NCBI GenBank assembly: GCA_948099385.1
Contig: CANUEZ040000182.1
Span: forward strand, 18,725,501 to 18,789,500
Direction of reading: 5' to 3'
Origin: Fasciola hepatica
Taxonomy: Eukaryota; Platyhelminthes; Trematoda; Plagiorchiida; Fasciolidae
Length of the DNA stretch: 64,000 bases
The notes below the pieces were generated by a model. That model made no database searches. It was not told the DNA's origin and saw nothing but the letters and a program-made list of their open reading frames with translations. Each line of letters starts with the position of its first letter. Positions within the stretch are counted from its first letter, which is position 1. The translations under genes were made by a program, and so were the position numbers. This document shows positions 1 to 10,080 of this stretch, piece by piece.

Positions 1-631
1 ACGCCTTGACTATCCCAGTCGGAGTCACTACTCCCACGGCCACTACGCCTAAACGTACCGGTTTACTGGCAGATTGTGAAGTTGAACAAATCACGCTGGG
101 CTTGGCACTCGCCTCGGATATGGTTACTCTCGCCTGATGCAGCAGCCGATGGTGTCTGCCCGTGCAGCCCTCGTAACCACATCGATTCCTTGTTCTACAG
201 GCTGCTGCCCGGTGCTTGGTGTTGAGACAGATAAAACATGCTCCTGCCATTCTCGCCATTCCCCACCGTTCGTCTAGTGCGGCGTTGCCGAACTTGGGGC
301 ATTCTGGTAGGCCATGGCTAGTACCACAGGATCTGCAATTTGGTTTCGCCGTAGCATCTCGTGAAATGACGTGTGTAGTGTTCCAAGGCTGGTACTTTGG
401 ATGTTCCCGTACAGGGGTTTGGACTTGGCTAGTACTGGGCTTGTTTGCTCGGTTGCTGTCCCGGATGGGTCGGCCGAATCTGCTGTCAGCTATCTTCGTT
501 TGCCTGTCCAAGTATTCGGTCAGGTCTTCGAAGTTGGCTTCTCTGTCGCTTCGGCTTATCCGTTCTGCTTCTTCCACCCACCGACCCTGTAGTTCGGGAG
601 AGAGGTGACGGACTATGCCTTCCAAAGTGTG
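1..631 (-). pseudogene. gag: BEL-1 gag C-terminus and start of protease region
   Basis: This continues BEL-1 Gag on the far side of the solo LTR, with no stop from 631 to base 1. It includes the REANFEDLTEYLDRQ segment typical of the BEL gag C-terminal domain. Two zinc knuckles follow, of forms C-x2-C-x3-H-x4-C (CRSCGTSHGLPEC) and C-x2-C-x4-H-x4-C (CFICLNTKHRAAAC). Then comes a Cys/His stretch (GCTGRHHRLLH) that in BEL elements precedes the aspartic protease. The protease active site would lie just outside the window. The knuckles would bind genomic RNA during particle assembly, by family analogy. Confidence 0.88.
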
Positions 632-1009
632 TGTAACAGCCGGTCGTGGAAAATCCCCCTTTTTCCCTCGCGATTCAGTGTTTTTCCCAACATCACTCAT
701 TTCCATACACTATTGACTTGTCTTTACGAACTGGTTGTTTTTCTGGACCAATTGTTGTTTGTTCGCGCCCAGAGCGCTATTCTGGCACATCCTTGTTCAG
801 GACCTGCGTGACGCACGTGCTGTCTGCTCACACGCTGCTATTCGGTTTCTCGTTGTTGAGACTTTGTGATCGTATTATTGAGGTTTGTATATTGTTTACG
901 TCATTGTTTATTTTAATAATCTAGTATCGTAGAATTATCACGGATAATCGCCTTCTGATTTCGGGATCCGTTGCGAATTTGGCTACGCATTGCTCAAACG
1001 TTCGTAACA
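632..1009 (+). mobile_element. Solo LTR, BEL-1 family, inserted in gag
   Basis: This 378-bp LTR starts TGTAACAGCC and ends TTCGTAACA, and is the same family as the LTR at 1806-2182 but in the opposite orientation. It is bordered by the 5-bp direct repeat GTGTG (627-631 and 1010-1014). Deleting it with one repeat restores the gag reading frame, so it is a genuine later insertion. Only one LTR remains, which implies that LTR-LTR recombination removed the internal region. Confidence 0.93.
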
Positions 1010-1764
1010 GTGTGCATGGCGTCTAGGTCAGCCCTGTAACCTAAATGGTCGAGGGCTATTGAGCAGTTCTGCATCTTAATCACCAGGTCGGCCATGGTAT
1101 AGACGTCGCCCTTGGTTCTCTTGGCCTCTGCCATCACGCCCTCTATTAGGTTACGGGCTACTTTGAAAGGTTGGCCAAACAAGTCCCTTAGAATCTTCCT
1201 TGCCCTTGTGTAGTCTTGTTCTGGGTCAAGCATGGTGCACCCGTCGATAGCTTCTCTTGCTCGGCCTCGGCAGTAGTGAGTAAGGTAGAGAAGCCTTTGC
1301 CCAGGGTCGTTTACCTTATTTTCAACGAACGTCTCGAACTGCTTGACAAACTTGCAGTATTGCTCAGCTCGCCCGTCGAAAACCGTTAACTCCACTCTAG
1401 GCAGATCGATCGATGGTGGTTTGTAGTCGGCGGCCGGCGTGGGGTTCCCTCCCTTATTGCACCCTAATCTATCGGAAGTGTCGAAGTCACTGGTCTCATG
1501 CTCTCGCTGTTTCTGTGTACACTTCTCTGCTTCCTGCTCCTGTAGTCTAGCCGATAGTAACTGTTGCTCTAGTTCTAGTATTCTCAGCTTATATAAATCG
1601 ACATCCTTACGATCAATATTGTTCTCAATAACACATGAACTAGCACTGAAAGGACTAGGCGATCTAGCATTAACTGAAGAATCATATGTACCCAAAACCT
1701 CCCCAGAGACTTGCCGTATTACTTCCTGTCCGGATTCGACTGCTTTTGATCCTTTTCTTGGCAT
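1010..1764 (-). pseudogene. gag: BEL-1 gag, N-terminal part (interrupted)
   Basis: This is the capsid-type Gag of BEL-1. The start at 1764 (MPRKGSK) is chosen because the same start context recurs in the BEL-2 relic at 6321. Residues about 60-95 (ILELEQQLL and onward) look like a short coiled coil. From about residue 125 the DUF1759-like domain begins (LPRVELTVFDGRAEQY) and runs through LLYLTHYCRGRAREAI and LRDLFGQPFKVA. The frame meets the inverted solo LTR at 1009 and stops soon after inside it (stop near 994). The rest of Gag resumes at 631. It is a pseudogene only because of that insertion; there is no other stop. Confidence 0.9.
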
Positions 1765-1805
1765 TTTGCGTGTTTTTCCTCGTTCCGAATTGATCTATTG
1801 AGTAT

Positions 1806-2182
1806 TGTAACGAACGTTTGAGCAATGCGTAGCCAAATTTGCAACGGATCCCGAAATCAAAAGACGATTATCCGTGATATTCTACGATACTAGATTATTA
1901 CAATAAACAATGACATAAACGATATACAAACCTCAATAATACGATCACAAGGACTCAACAACGAGAAACCGAATAGCAGCGTGTGAGCAGACAGCACGTG
2001 CGTCACGCAGGTCCTGAACAAGGATGTGCCAAAGTAGCGCTCTGGGCGCGAACAAACAACAATTGGTCCAGAAAAACAACCAGTTCATAAAGATAAGTCA
2101 ATAGTGTATGGAAATGAGTGATGTTGGGAAAAACACTGAATCGCGAGGGAAAAAGGGGGATTTTCCGCGACCGGCTGTTACA
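1806..2182 (-). repeat. 5' LTR of BEL-1
   Basis: The 377-bp LTR, read on the minus strand, begins TGTAACAGCC and ends CGTTACA, so it has the usual TG...CA ends inside a short inverted repeat. It aligns end to end with the solo LTR at 632-1009 with roughly 15 differences by eye (about 96 percent identity). Gag starts 41 bases downstream. Confidence 0.92.
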
Positions 2183-2960
2183 ACGTGTATGCAGATAAAA
2201 GGTGGACGTAAGTCTGTCCGGAAAGCGAATATGTACTCCATGGCCTAAAGAATTCCCCTGGCAGTCGTAATGTCGTGCCGTAGACTAGTTCTTCGGGGGA
2301 AAATTGGATATCCTCCTCTAAACAAGTCCGAATACCAAACGGAACTAGAGGTAAAGTTTTGTACCAGTCGGAGCCCCCGTTTGCTTCAAGAGCCGTTTTT
2401 AGCCGGTGGTGAAAATATCTAACTGAACCGCCGGATGCTAGATGACATGCTGTCGTGGGAACGCCTTCCTTAGACAGGAAGTGAGCTAATAAAGAAAATG
2501 GATCGGACCCAAAATGTTGCCTTCTATCGGCATTGAAGGGCAAATACTTAAAGCTATCCATCGTTCCATCAGACATCGGGCCACTGATTCGGCCGAGACG
2601 ATAGAGGTAGGAGTAGTCTCAGTCCACCTCGTAAATTTACCAAGGCACTTTATCAACTAGGTTTCCCCTGTGATGGGGCCAACGGACCCACAATGTCTAC
2701 ATGGATATAACCGAAGAAAGCATCAGGCATAGAAAAAGCACTCAGAAGAATCTAAGCGCCTGGGCACTTCAGATTGTTGATATAGTAAACACTGTTTTGC
2801 CGACGCACGATTATCTTTATCCATGGATGCCAAATGTACCGTGCAGATGCTAGTCGGAGGCTGGCGGCTATGCATGGATATGAAAGTCCATGTAGATTAT
2901 CAAACAAAAGACGCTGGAATAAAGAGGTACGACCGGTCGAGATAAGCCCGTTGAGATATC
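2183..2960 (-). pseudogene. Gypsy-type integrase relic
   Basis: The sequence just upstream of the BEL-1 LTR encodes on the minus strand a decayed gypsy integrase. A frame at 2576-2178 has the late core (ANGGSDWYKTLPLVPFGIRT, then FSPEELVYGTTLRLPGEFF), a signature of flatworm CsRn1-like integrases. Further 5', at about 2600-2900 with stops, are remnants of the H-C-type entry and of the VDIVGPL/RFTRWPE-like segment. The ERFHRQLK catalytic region has changed to RYFHHRLK. BEL-1 appears to have inserted into or beside this relic. It is not functional. Confidence 0.8.
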
Positions 2961-3229
2961 ACGGAGTGCAGTAGGGTAGTGCTAAGCTGTTCTGGCTGAC
3001 AAAGTATCGGCAAAGACTGAACAGCCCCAGGGCACGACGTATTCTGCACCTGTGCTGCAGCCACCGCAGGAATTTCCTAAACAGATTTATAAGGGAGGAA
3101 ATACATGTCGAGGGTAAAACATCGACCCTCAACTGCGTGGTAGACGTCCGACGGCTTTTTATGAAACTAGCAATTTGAAATCGAAAGCTGTCGGCAGTGT
3201 CCGCCTGGACATTCTTCGTGGCCACATCT

Positions 3230-4318
3230 GGTTCTCTTTCGGCAAGCTGCCGCCAGGTGTGACGTGTTAGGGCGGACGAAGCAGGCTTTTACCTTCCCCG
3301 TCATTCCACTTACTCTGGCTCGGACGAGTTTCGGAAAGACTGATAACCCGTGGTTGGGGTCTCAGATCCTGCAGCTTGGGTGGGCATCGCATGAAATAGC
3401 ATCAGCTTTTGTCCAAGACTGTTTTTTGAGTGTTCTCGTGCAGCCTCCTGAGCTTTGCTGGTTCTGGATCCGTTTGCTCCGTTGCTGCCCTGGATGAGCC
3501 GACCGAATCTGCAGTCGGCGGTTCTGCTTTGCCTTTGTAAATGTTTTATCAGCTCCTCGAAGTCAGCTTTACGGTCGCCCCTGATTTTGCGTTCTTCTTC
3601 CTCCGCCAAGTAGCCCTGTAGCTCGGAAGACAGGCAGCAATCGATCCCCTCCAAAGTGTGTATCGTAAGTGACCGGGGCTTTCGGACCATTCTGCATCTT
3701 AATTACGAAGAGGGCCATTGCGTAGACCTCGCCTTTTTAGTTTGGTTTATGACGTCAAGCCTTCCATCTGGTTGTGAGCAACTTTGAAAGGCTGGCCAAA
3801 AAGATCCTTCAAGATATTCCTCGTCCGTGTACAGCCCAGTTCCGGGTCAAGCACAGCGCACCTATCAATAGTTTCTCTGGCTAGTCCACGGAAATAATAG
3901 CTCAAGTAGAGCAGTATTTATCCCGGGTCGGTTAGCATATTCTCAACGAGGGTTTCAAATTGCTTAATAAATTTGTAGTACTGCTCGGACCGTCTGTCAA
4001 AGAACTTCAGTTACACCGATGTTAAATCGATTGGTGGCCGTGTCTTCATAAAAGGATCGACGGTCGAAGTGAAACTTCATAGTTCTGTTTGTCTTGGTCT
4101 CATCAATGGATCGCTGTTAAAGGCACTATCCTGAAGCTCGCTTAGTCTACACTTTTCTCAACATCACAGGGCCTGTTGCCCAGCTGAAAAGAACTGCAGT
4201 TCTGGTTCTACTAACTTGAAGCCTAAAGAATCAGGTTCTGGCCAGCAATAACACCCTAAGTGAAACATGAACCAGCGCTGGCAGAGCCGAGAGATTTTAA
4301 ATTATCTATAGAATCAAA
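3230..4318 (-). pseudogene. gag: BEL-2 gag relic, middle and C-terminal part
   Basis: This is a decayed gag related to BEL-1 gag, read from about 4318 down to 3230. Recognisable parts are RRSEQYYKFIKQFETLVE, then RGLARETIDRCAVLDPE and LKDLFGQPFKVAHN at about 4010-3770. A piece at 3690-3310 carries the HTLEGIDCCLSSELQG-like segment, and a degenerate second knuckle (HLAAACRKRTRC) lies at about 3240. Several stops and frameshifts are present. Its 5' part continues at 6237-6321, on the far side of the 4319-6236 insertion. Confidence 0.85.
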
Positions 4319-4360
4319 GATGACTTAGACCGCAAAATAAGCCCATCAAAGCACTCTGAA

Positions 4361-5081
4361 CATGAAATGTAGGTACACGGATGTTTCCGGTGATTTCACT
4401 CTCAAGCCATTACAACCACATTTATATAAAAACGAGTTATTAGGAAGAGTTGGATAAAGTATCACTAAGTCAGTACAAGGGATTAAGAGTGAGGAAGTAC
4501 GGAAGCCCGTGTGAATGACCAGATTATGTAACCAGCGCTAACTAGCTTAAGTCACCGCTGCGCCCAGCTGTGTGACACAATCGAGTGTTGGCCATGGGAG
4601 TTGTAGTGCTTGGACTAATTTCGGCTGCGCACGGAGCTCAGGCCTTAAGAGGCGGATGATGATTGCCTTGACAGTTGCTAGTATGCGGAGCCTAATTGCT
4701 CAGGACACTTGTTGTCGGATCGGGGAAGTATACATGCCAGCAGCAATTAGGCTCCGCATACTAGCAACTGTCAAGGCAATCATCATCCGCCTCTTAAGGC
4801 CTGAGCTCCGTGCGCAGCCGAAATTAGTCCAAGCACTACAACTCCCATGGCCAACACTCTATTGTGTCACACAGCTGGGCGCAGCGGTGACTTAAGCTAG
4901 TTAGCGCTGGTTACATAATCTGGTCATTCACACGGGCTTCCGTACTTCCTCACTCTTAATCCCTTGTACTGACTTAGTGATACTTTATCCAACTCTTCCT
5001 AATAACTCGTTTTTATATAAATGTGGTTGTAATGGCTTGAGAGCGAAATCACCGAAAACATACTTCTGCCTACAACTCATG
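4361..5081. repeat. Palindrome A (near-perfect, 41-bp loop)
   Basis: The arms 4361-4700 and 4742-5081 pair without gaps around a 41-bp loop (4701-4741). The inner 300 or so bases of each arm are almost identical; one visible difference is CAATCGAG against CAATAGAG. The outer 30-40 bases of each arm have diverged more. A weaker inverted match (around AATAAGCCCAT) extends outside both arms. The 107-residue frame readable here is a by-product of the palindrome and I do not call it a gene. Confidence 0.93.
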
Positions 5082-5260
5082 CTCTGAGAGATATAATGGG
5101 CTTATTCCGCAGTCTTAGACAATCATGTTCGCCCACTGTGATAAGGAAACTATATCTGTTTGTGACGTTTTCCATCGGACATTGTGAGGCTTGCTGGGCA
5201 GTTGCTTTCATCGAAGACTATGTTTCTCGCAACTCAAGTCACACCAAGTAGTGGAAACAT

Positions 5261-5500
5261 TTACGCCGATGCCGGATTTATCCTATTGGTAGGACAATAC
5301 AACGTAAACCGCTGGGGTTCTGGCCGGGCGTGGACACGATTACCTTCGTGTGTAAAATAAACGAGGCCGGTTACGGCAGCGTCAGCCTGATCCGAAACGA
5401 AGTCCATCAGCTCACGGTAAGTGGGTTCACGCTTGGTCTTTAGGATTTGAGAAGCCCTTTTAAACCGTTTTGACTGGACATGATGGGGAAGCCGTTGCAC
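5261..5500 (-). pseudogene. gag: BEL gag C-terminal fragment between palindromes
   Basis: An 79-residue minus-strand frame begins MQRLPHHVQSKRFKRASQI and contains KREPTYRELMDFV. This matches the BEL gag segment that in BEL-3 reads LPYSIRNKWAERVDRL then REPAFSELTEFV. It is more open than the surrounding BEL-2 gag and duplicates a gag region already present at 3.3-3.7 kb, so it probably came from another BEL family. It sits inside the 4319-6236 insertion, between the two palindromes. Confidence 0.7.
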
Positions 5501-5510
5501 AATTGCTGAA

Positions 5511-6231
5511 CATGAAATGTAGGTAAACGGATGTTTCCGGTGATTTCGCTCTCAAGCCATTACAACCACATTTATATAAAAACGAGTTATTAGGAAGAGT
5601 TGGATAAAGTATCACTAAGTCAGTACAAGGGATTAAGAGTGAGGAAGTACGGAAGCCCGTGTGAATGACCAGATTATGTAACCAGCGCTAACTAGCTTAA
5701 GTCACCGCTGCGCCCAGCTGTGTGACACAATAGAGTGTTGGCCATGGGAGTTGTAGTGCTTGGACTAATTTCGGCTGCGCACGGAGCTCAGGCCTTAAGA
5801 GGCGGATGATGATTGCCTTGACAGTTGCTAGTATGCGGAGCCTAATTGCTGCTGGCATGTATACTTCCCCGATCCGACAACAAGTGTCCTGAGCAATTAG
5901 GCTCCGCATACTAGCAACTGTCAAGGCAATCATCATCCGCCTCTTAAGGCCTGAGCTCCGTGCGCAGCCGAAATTAGTCCAAGCACTACAACTCCCATGG
6001 CCAACACTCGATTGTGTCACACAGCTGGGCGCAGCGGTGACTTAAGCTAGTTAGCGCTGGTTACATAATCTGGTCATTCACACGGGCTTCCGTACTTCCT
6101 CACTCTTAATCCCTTGTACTGACTTAGTGATACTTTATCCAACTCTTCCTAATAACTCGTTTTTATATAAATGTGGTTTTAATGGCTTGAGAGCGAAATC
6201 ACCGAAAACATACTTTTGCCTACAACTCCTT
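5511..6231. repeat. Palindrome B (reverse complement of A)
   Basis: The arms 5511-5850 and 5892-6231 surround a 41-bp loop (5851-5891). The loop is the exact reverse complement of palindrome A's loop, and the CAATCGAG/CAATAGAG arm marker is also swapped. The whole unit is therefore A in inverted orientation. The single-base marker AACCAC/AAACCAC at the outer right arm (about 6176) is new to this copy. Confidence 0.93.
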
Positions 6232-6236
6232 TTCTG

Positions 6237-6321
6237 AGAATCAAAATGTCCAACCCACTACAATGATTTGGCGAATTAAATCCTGTTCGGGTTCTGATTG
6301 CCTTGATCCTTTCCTGGGCAT
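6237..6321 (-). pseudogene. gag: BEL-2 gag N-terminus
   Basis: A start at 6321 on the minus strand begins MPRKGSRQSEPEQ, matching the BEL-1 Gag start MPRKGSKAVESGQ. The segment ends at the 9-bp repeat bordering the palindrome insertion, and Gag resumes near 4318. It contains a stop soon after the start region, so it is a relic. Confidence 0.8.
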
Positions 6322-6364
6322 GCCACTTGTTTTCGCTTTCGAAGTTGATCATTATGAGCATTTT

Positions 6365-6720
6365 AAGACGCTTCGAGCAGTAGGTAGTAAAATTCGTACG
6401 AATCGCAAAAGAAAATCTCGGTTGATTCATAAATTCCGCTCTACTGAACTATTGAGTGAACATCATGGAATACGTACGAACCTCACACGTGCGATCAAAC
6501 AGAGGCAAATGCGAGAACCTTATTCACGGTGTGCGAGAGCCAAGCACGTGCGTCTCGCAGGTCCAGGACTGGAATCAACAAAATATATCTTTGTACACGA
6601 ATAAATGCGTGATATTTCACAGTAACACAAGTTGTAAGAAATACACGAATGAAGTATGCAAGTGAGTGTTCTCGTATGATCGCTGTATTTAAGTAATCCC
6701 GAAGGATGTTTCACAACAGA
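6365..6720 (-). repeat. Degenerate LTR of BEL-2
   Basis: This follows the BEL-2 gag start on its 5' side and resembles the BEL-1 LTR. The clearest match is GCACGTGCGTCTCGCAGGTCC (6542-6562) against the LTR segment at about 1998-2016. Divergence is heavy and the ends are uncertain. Confidence 0.65.
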
Positions 6721-7560
6721 TGGTTACACGGATTCGGGGGTAATCAGTGTCAGCTACAGTATATCCCTCAAAACGGTTATTCTACTCATCCGGATGAACC
6801 CAGTTTTATCTGTTCAACAGGTCCTGATGATTGCAAGCCGGTGGGATTAGACACCATGCCTCTCGGCATCGTGACACCTAAAAAGTTAGAGAAGTTCGTG
6901 GCGTTTTCGACAAGGGACCGGATATTCTTCTGGTTATGCGCAAGCCTACAGAACAGTGTGAACTGGTCGGTGAATCTAACTCTCTCACGATCGCCACGGT
7001 TGTTGGGAGTTACGCCAATACCTCGGTAGGTCTGAATCTGCAGCTAACGTCTTTAACTGATTGAGGGACGGTAGAAATTTTGGAAGCTTTTGCAGTAGAC
7101 AGCTTACTAGTGAGACCAGGCGACTCTATTAGATCAATCGGCAAAAGATGGTCTCATCTCAAAGACGTGACGTTCGAAGAGGGGTCCATCCCACAATTTG
7201 GTACACTTTTTGGGCGCAATGTGTAGAAGGCTCATTGAATGCTTGAAACAGAGCACAGGCAATCAAAAGGAACCGTTAGTCACGCGAAATATACTAAGTC
7301 GGACGCTCCTTGGACGGCTGACGAGCGAAGTTTAACAATCGGCATCAGCAACTTGACTAACGTGAGAGAAGTGCCCAAGTAGTATACAGTCAGCTTTTTG
7401 ACACTGAATCCAGCGGTCTACCTTGGAAAGTGAATTTAACTCAAGAGAAGACCAACCAGTGGGCAGAACATTGCGACGGGCAACGGAAGGCTTTCCTACC
7501 CAAGCGACCACCGTCAAATCATCTATCGAGAAATGGCCCAAAATCGTTCGGTGTATCTCA
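6721..7560 (+). pseudogene. BEL protease and linker fragment
   Basis: This is a plus-strand relic of the BEL protease region. A decayed active-site context at about 6900-6940 (FDKGPDILLV in one frame) corresponds to FLDNGSDTTL of BEL-3. Downstream, SYANTSVGLNLQLTSL and then ESFAVDSL-like and KRWSHLKDVTFEEGS segments follow at about 7000-7190. These match the BEL-3 order of a VVESLPVP-type stretch then KWPYLEDLP. A weak match continues to about 7500 (LFDTESSGL). Frameshifts and stops abound. Its strand is opposite to BEL-2, so it belongs to a different copy. Confidence 0.65.
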
Positions 7561-9190
7561 AAAAACGGCCTTTTTTGAAAGCCTCTTCGGAACTTGATTG
7601 TCAGCAGGGTGTGTGGCGTATATACTTCTTGCTTCTGGCGTGCAGAATCTTCTCATATACATGCCCCATCGCACGCGATCTGGTGGCGAACTAGACGGGT
7701 TGGTGCTGTGCGGCAAATGTATCTTCCGATGTTCGCCTGCACTGCCCACAAGGGCCGCTGGTTCGTCGCAGGCGCGAAGGGAGATGTGTGGAGACGCCCG
7801 GCTCATGTGCCGCCTTTGAGAAATCAGCCATGTATGTGTACGTGCATGCGTGCTTGTGAGGAAACCACAATACTTACCACGTACGGAATAGTTTCAATAA
7901 TGTCAGTAATAAATCAAGAGTTCGACAGACCGCGCAGCAGAGTACGGCCCCTGGATGAGGCTGCACGGCCAGCGGCTGATCAAGTTACACTTTCTCAAAA
8001 GAACCCTTACTGTGCTGGATCCAGTGTCCACAAACGGACTCAAAATTAGCGCACTTTGTTGGGGCTTGACCGAGAGAAAATATTGAAAGGGTACTGTAAG
8101 AATCCTATCCAACCGGCAAATCGTGCGCGGTGAAGTAACCTGGACTCGGGCTACTCGCACCGGAAGAGAGACAAGACCAGACAGGAGCAGTGAGGGTGTA
8201 GTCTGTTGCATTTGGTTGACCTTCACTCGTTTGTATGCAGACATGGACGTGTATGCTTTGGGAGAAATCCAATAACTCAGAACGTGGATACATAGTTTTC
8301 ATCAAAAAATAAAGAAATACACCCATGGTGTGGCCTACTTTGGACGTTTCATCATGTAAACTCGAGGAACGAACAACAGAAGTTGGTGTCTGAGTGAAAT
8401 GGGTTCCAGATTATGATTTGTTCGGAGTAATGCGTGACTGGAGAAAAGAACGAAGGGCGAAATGAAGGGGGACAGGCAAGTTTAAAATACGGTGATCTTA
8501 TAGAACTGTGTAACAGTGGTGCGTTGCCGACACTATCAGAAAAAGCCGATGACTGGACATTTGGTTGTGGTGAAAGAAGTCAGAAGTGGGGTGATATGGG
8601 AACGGTCAGAAGACAATAACCCGGACTGTGAATAGCTGGTTCACAAAAAAAGTTTTGGAGGGGAACAGCAGTTGATTGCGCTTGCCGCACATGCCTGAAG
8701 ATGAAGAAATTTTACGCTCAAGTGTGAATTTATAGGCCGTAAAAGGTCCGTTACTGGGCCAGAATGGTATTCCCATGCCTGAAAATATAGGAAGCTGATC
8801 GACTAAACTTGCTGAAAATGAGTTATGCTTTAGGAAGGGATCTGTCCAAATACTTCTCTCATCCAAAAGATACTGATTTATTTAACTCGTATAACCTGGG
8901 TAGGACAACTTCGCAAGCCACACTCATATTTGTTTCCCCCCTCTAGACTCGTTCAAGTAGACCTTGATCCTGGTTCCACTTGGCTGTCACTTTCTAGTAT
9001 GAGACAGAGGCAGGTACAGTCAAGGAGGCAGGAGTGGTCCCTTAGGATATCAGGGAAGAGAAGCCTGACCAAACAAACTGGCTTTCGGTGAGAGGAGAAG
9101 ATTGCTACTAATTCTGAATATTAGAATTCTGTGCTGAAGTACATTTTGGATTTGAGTTCTACTGTGAATTTGGTGTGGGCGATTAGAAGT
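7561..9190. other. Unassigned sequence
   Basis: I see no recognisable gene, RNA or terminal repeat here. Short open frames on both strands (for example 7594-8049 and 8606-8866) resemble nothing I know and overlap each other, as expected by chance. Confidence 0.4.
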
Positions 9191-10080
9191 TCTGCAAAGT
9201 TACCCGAGTCATGATTGTTTTTAATTGATCGATGATCATAAGACAAGCATTTTGCTGTTATGGCCGAGTGCTCTTCGGTGGGGTCTCATTCCGTACTACC
9301 ACCTTGCTATCATTCGTTTCCCCTATTGACAAGGTTGACATTAAGTGGGCCAATAATAGGAGTGAAAGCGCGGTCCAAATACTAGTCTCTGAGGAACTCT
9401 GATAGAGACTGGATAGAGGGGATAAGAGTAGTCCAGATCTAACTTATTATAACTGATCTCCAAGAAGGCTTTGGATTACTAAATGTGGCAGTCAGAGGTG
9501 CTGTAACTCCTTAACTATGGTAGAAGGCCACGGACAGCCTTATCAACGGCTCTCTTGAGTTCTACGAAGACAGTATGAGGCATAAATGTATCATCAACTG
9601 CTTCTGCTAGGCTGCCCAGCTTGTTGGTGGTGCAAGAACCCTGAGGCGTGAAACCGTGCTGGGAAGAGGCACGTAGTCCATATCCATTAGGCTACCAAAA
9701 ATGGCGCATTTGAGAAGGCTTTTGAAGATGTTGCAGGGAACCATAATGAGACTGGCTGGTCTGTAACTTTACAAGAGATGACTGATTCCGTTTTTCGAGA
9801 GGGGAGCGATAGAAGCTATCTTGCTACTCCGTAGAAAGACAACGGTATTCGGCCATTTACTGAAGAGTGGAACATAAGGAAAGGTCACAACCTCGGTTGA
9901 TTTTTTTCAGGCTTTCTGGGATGAAAGGCACCCCTGGAAACAGAACTTTGAGAATTACGATGACTAATTTTTGCGCGCTCATGTAAAAGAGATACTTGTA
10001 TTCCACTGGTGAGACCTGAAGAGTTTTGGATCACTGGACGGTAGAGATGAAGTAGGACAGTGGCTTCTGCCATTTGCATT
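9190..10080 (-). pseudogene. LINE reverse-transcriptase relic
   Basis: The minus strand from about 10080 to 9190 carries decayed non-LTR RT blocks in the correct order. First is a PFIPESLKKI-like segment, then APLSKNGISHLL followed by SYRPASLIMVPCNIF (the NYRPVSLT block). Next is a QHGF-like region, then VFVELKRAVDKAV (motif A, VFLDFKKAFDKV in active relatives). Finally comes IRVPQRLVFGP (GVPQGSVLGP block). Stops and frameshifts separate all of them. The motif C position (YADD) is not recognisable. It is a CR1/L2-like relic. Confidence 0.7.

Larger units (their letters stand above)
1..2182 (-). mobile_element. BEL/Pao LTR retrotransposon BEL-1, 5' part
   Basis: This is a minus-strand LTR retrotransposon that runs off the left edge. 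In its own direction it has a 377-bp LTR (2182 to 1806), a short leader, then gag starting at 1764. Gag carries a DUF1759-type domain followed by two zinc knuckles and the entry to the protease, which is the BEL/Pao order. Coding is open throughout the window except for a solo LTR of the same family at 632-1009. Removing that LTR and one 5-bp duplicate leaves the frame continuous across the join. The open frame suggests a young copy. The remaining pol gene and 3' LTR should lie left of base 1. Confidence 0.9.
4319..6236. mobile_element. Composite inverted-repeat insertion in BEL-2 gag
   Basis: Alignment to BEL-1 gag shows that BEL-2 gag is contiguous from about 4318 to 6237, so the 1918 bases between are an insertion. 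A 9-bp direct repeat AGAATCAAA occurs at both edges (4310-4318 and 6237-6245) and looks like a target site duplication. Inside are palindrome A (4361-5081), a 430-bp middle holding a gag fragment, and palindrome B (5511-6231), which is the reverse complement of A. I see no transposase. Nine-base duplications occur in Mutator-like elements, but I found no matching outer terminal inverted repeat, so the class is unknown. Confidence 0.65.

Noticed and set aside
605..924. Short plus-strand frames at 605-811 and 646-924
   Set aside because: They fall in the solo LTR and have no coding signature.
4572..6020. Two identical 107-codon open frames (4572-4895 plus, 5697-6020 minus)
   Set aside because: They are the same stretch of the palindromic unit read in both copies. 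The protein is self-complementary by construction, with no known motif.
7594..8049. 151-codon plus-strand open frame
   Set aside because: No motif, overlapped by other frames on both strands, and not supported by any neighbouring element.
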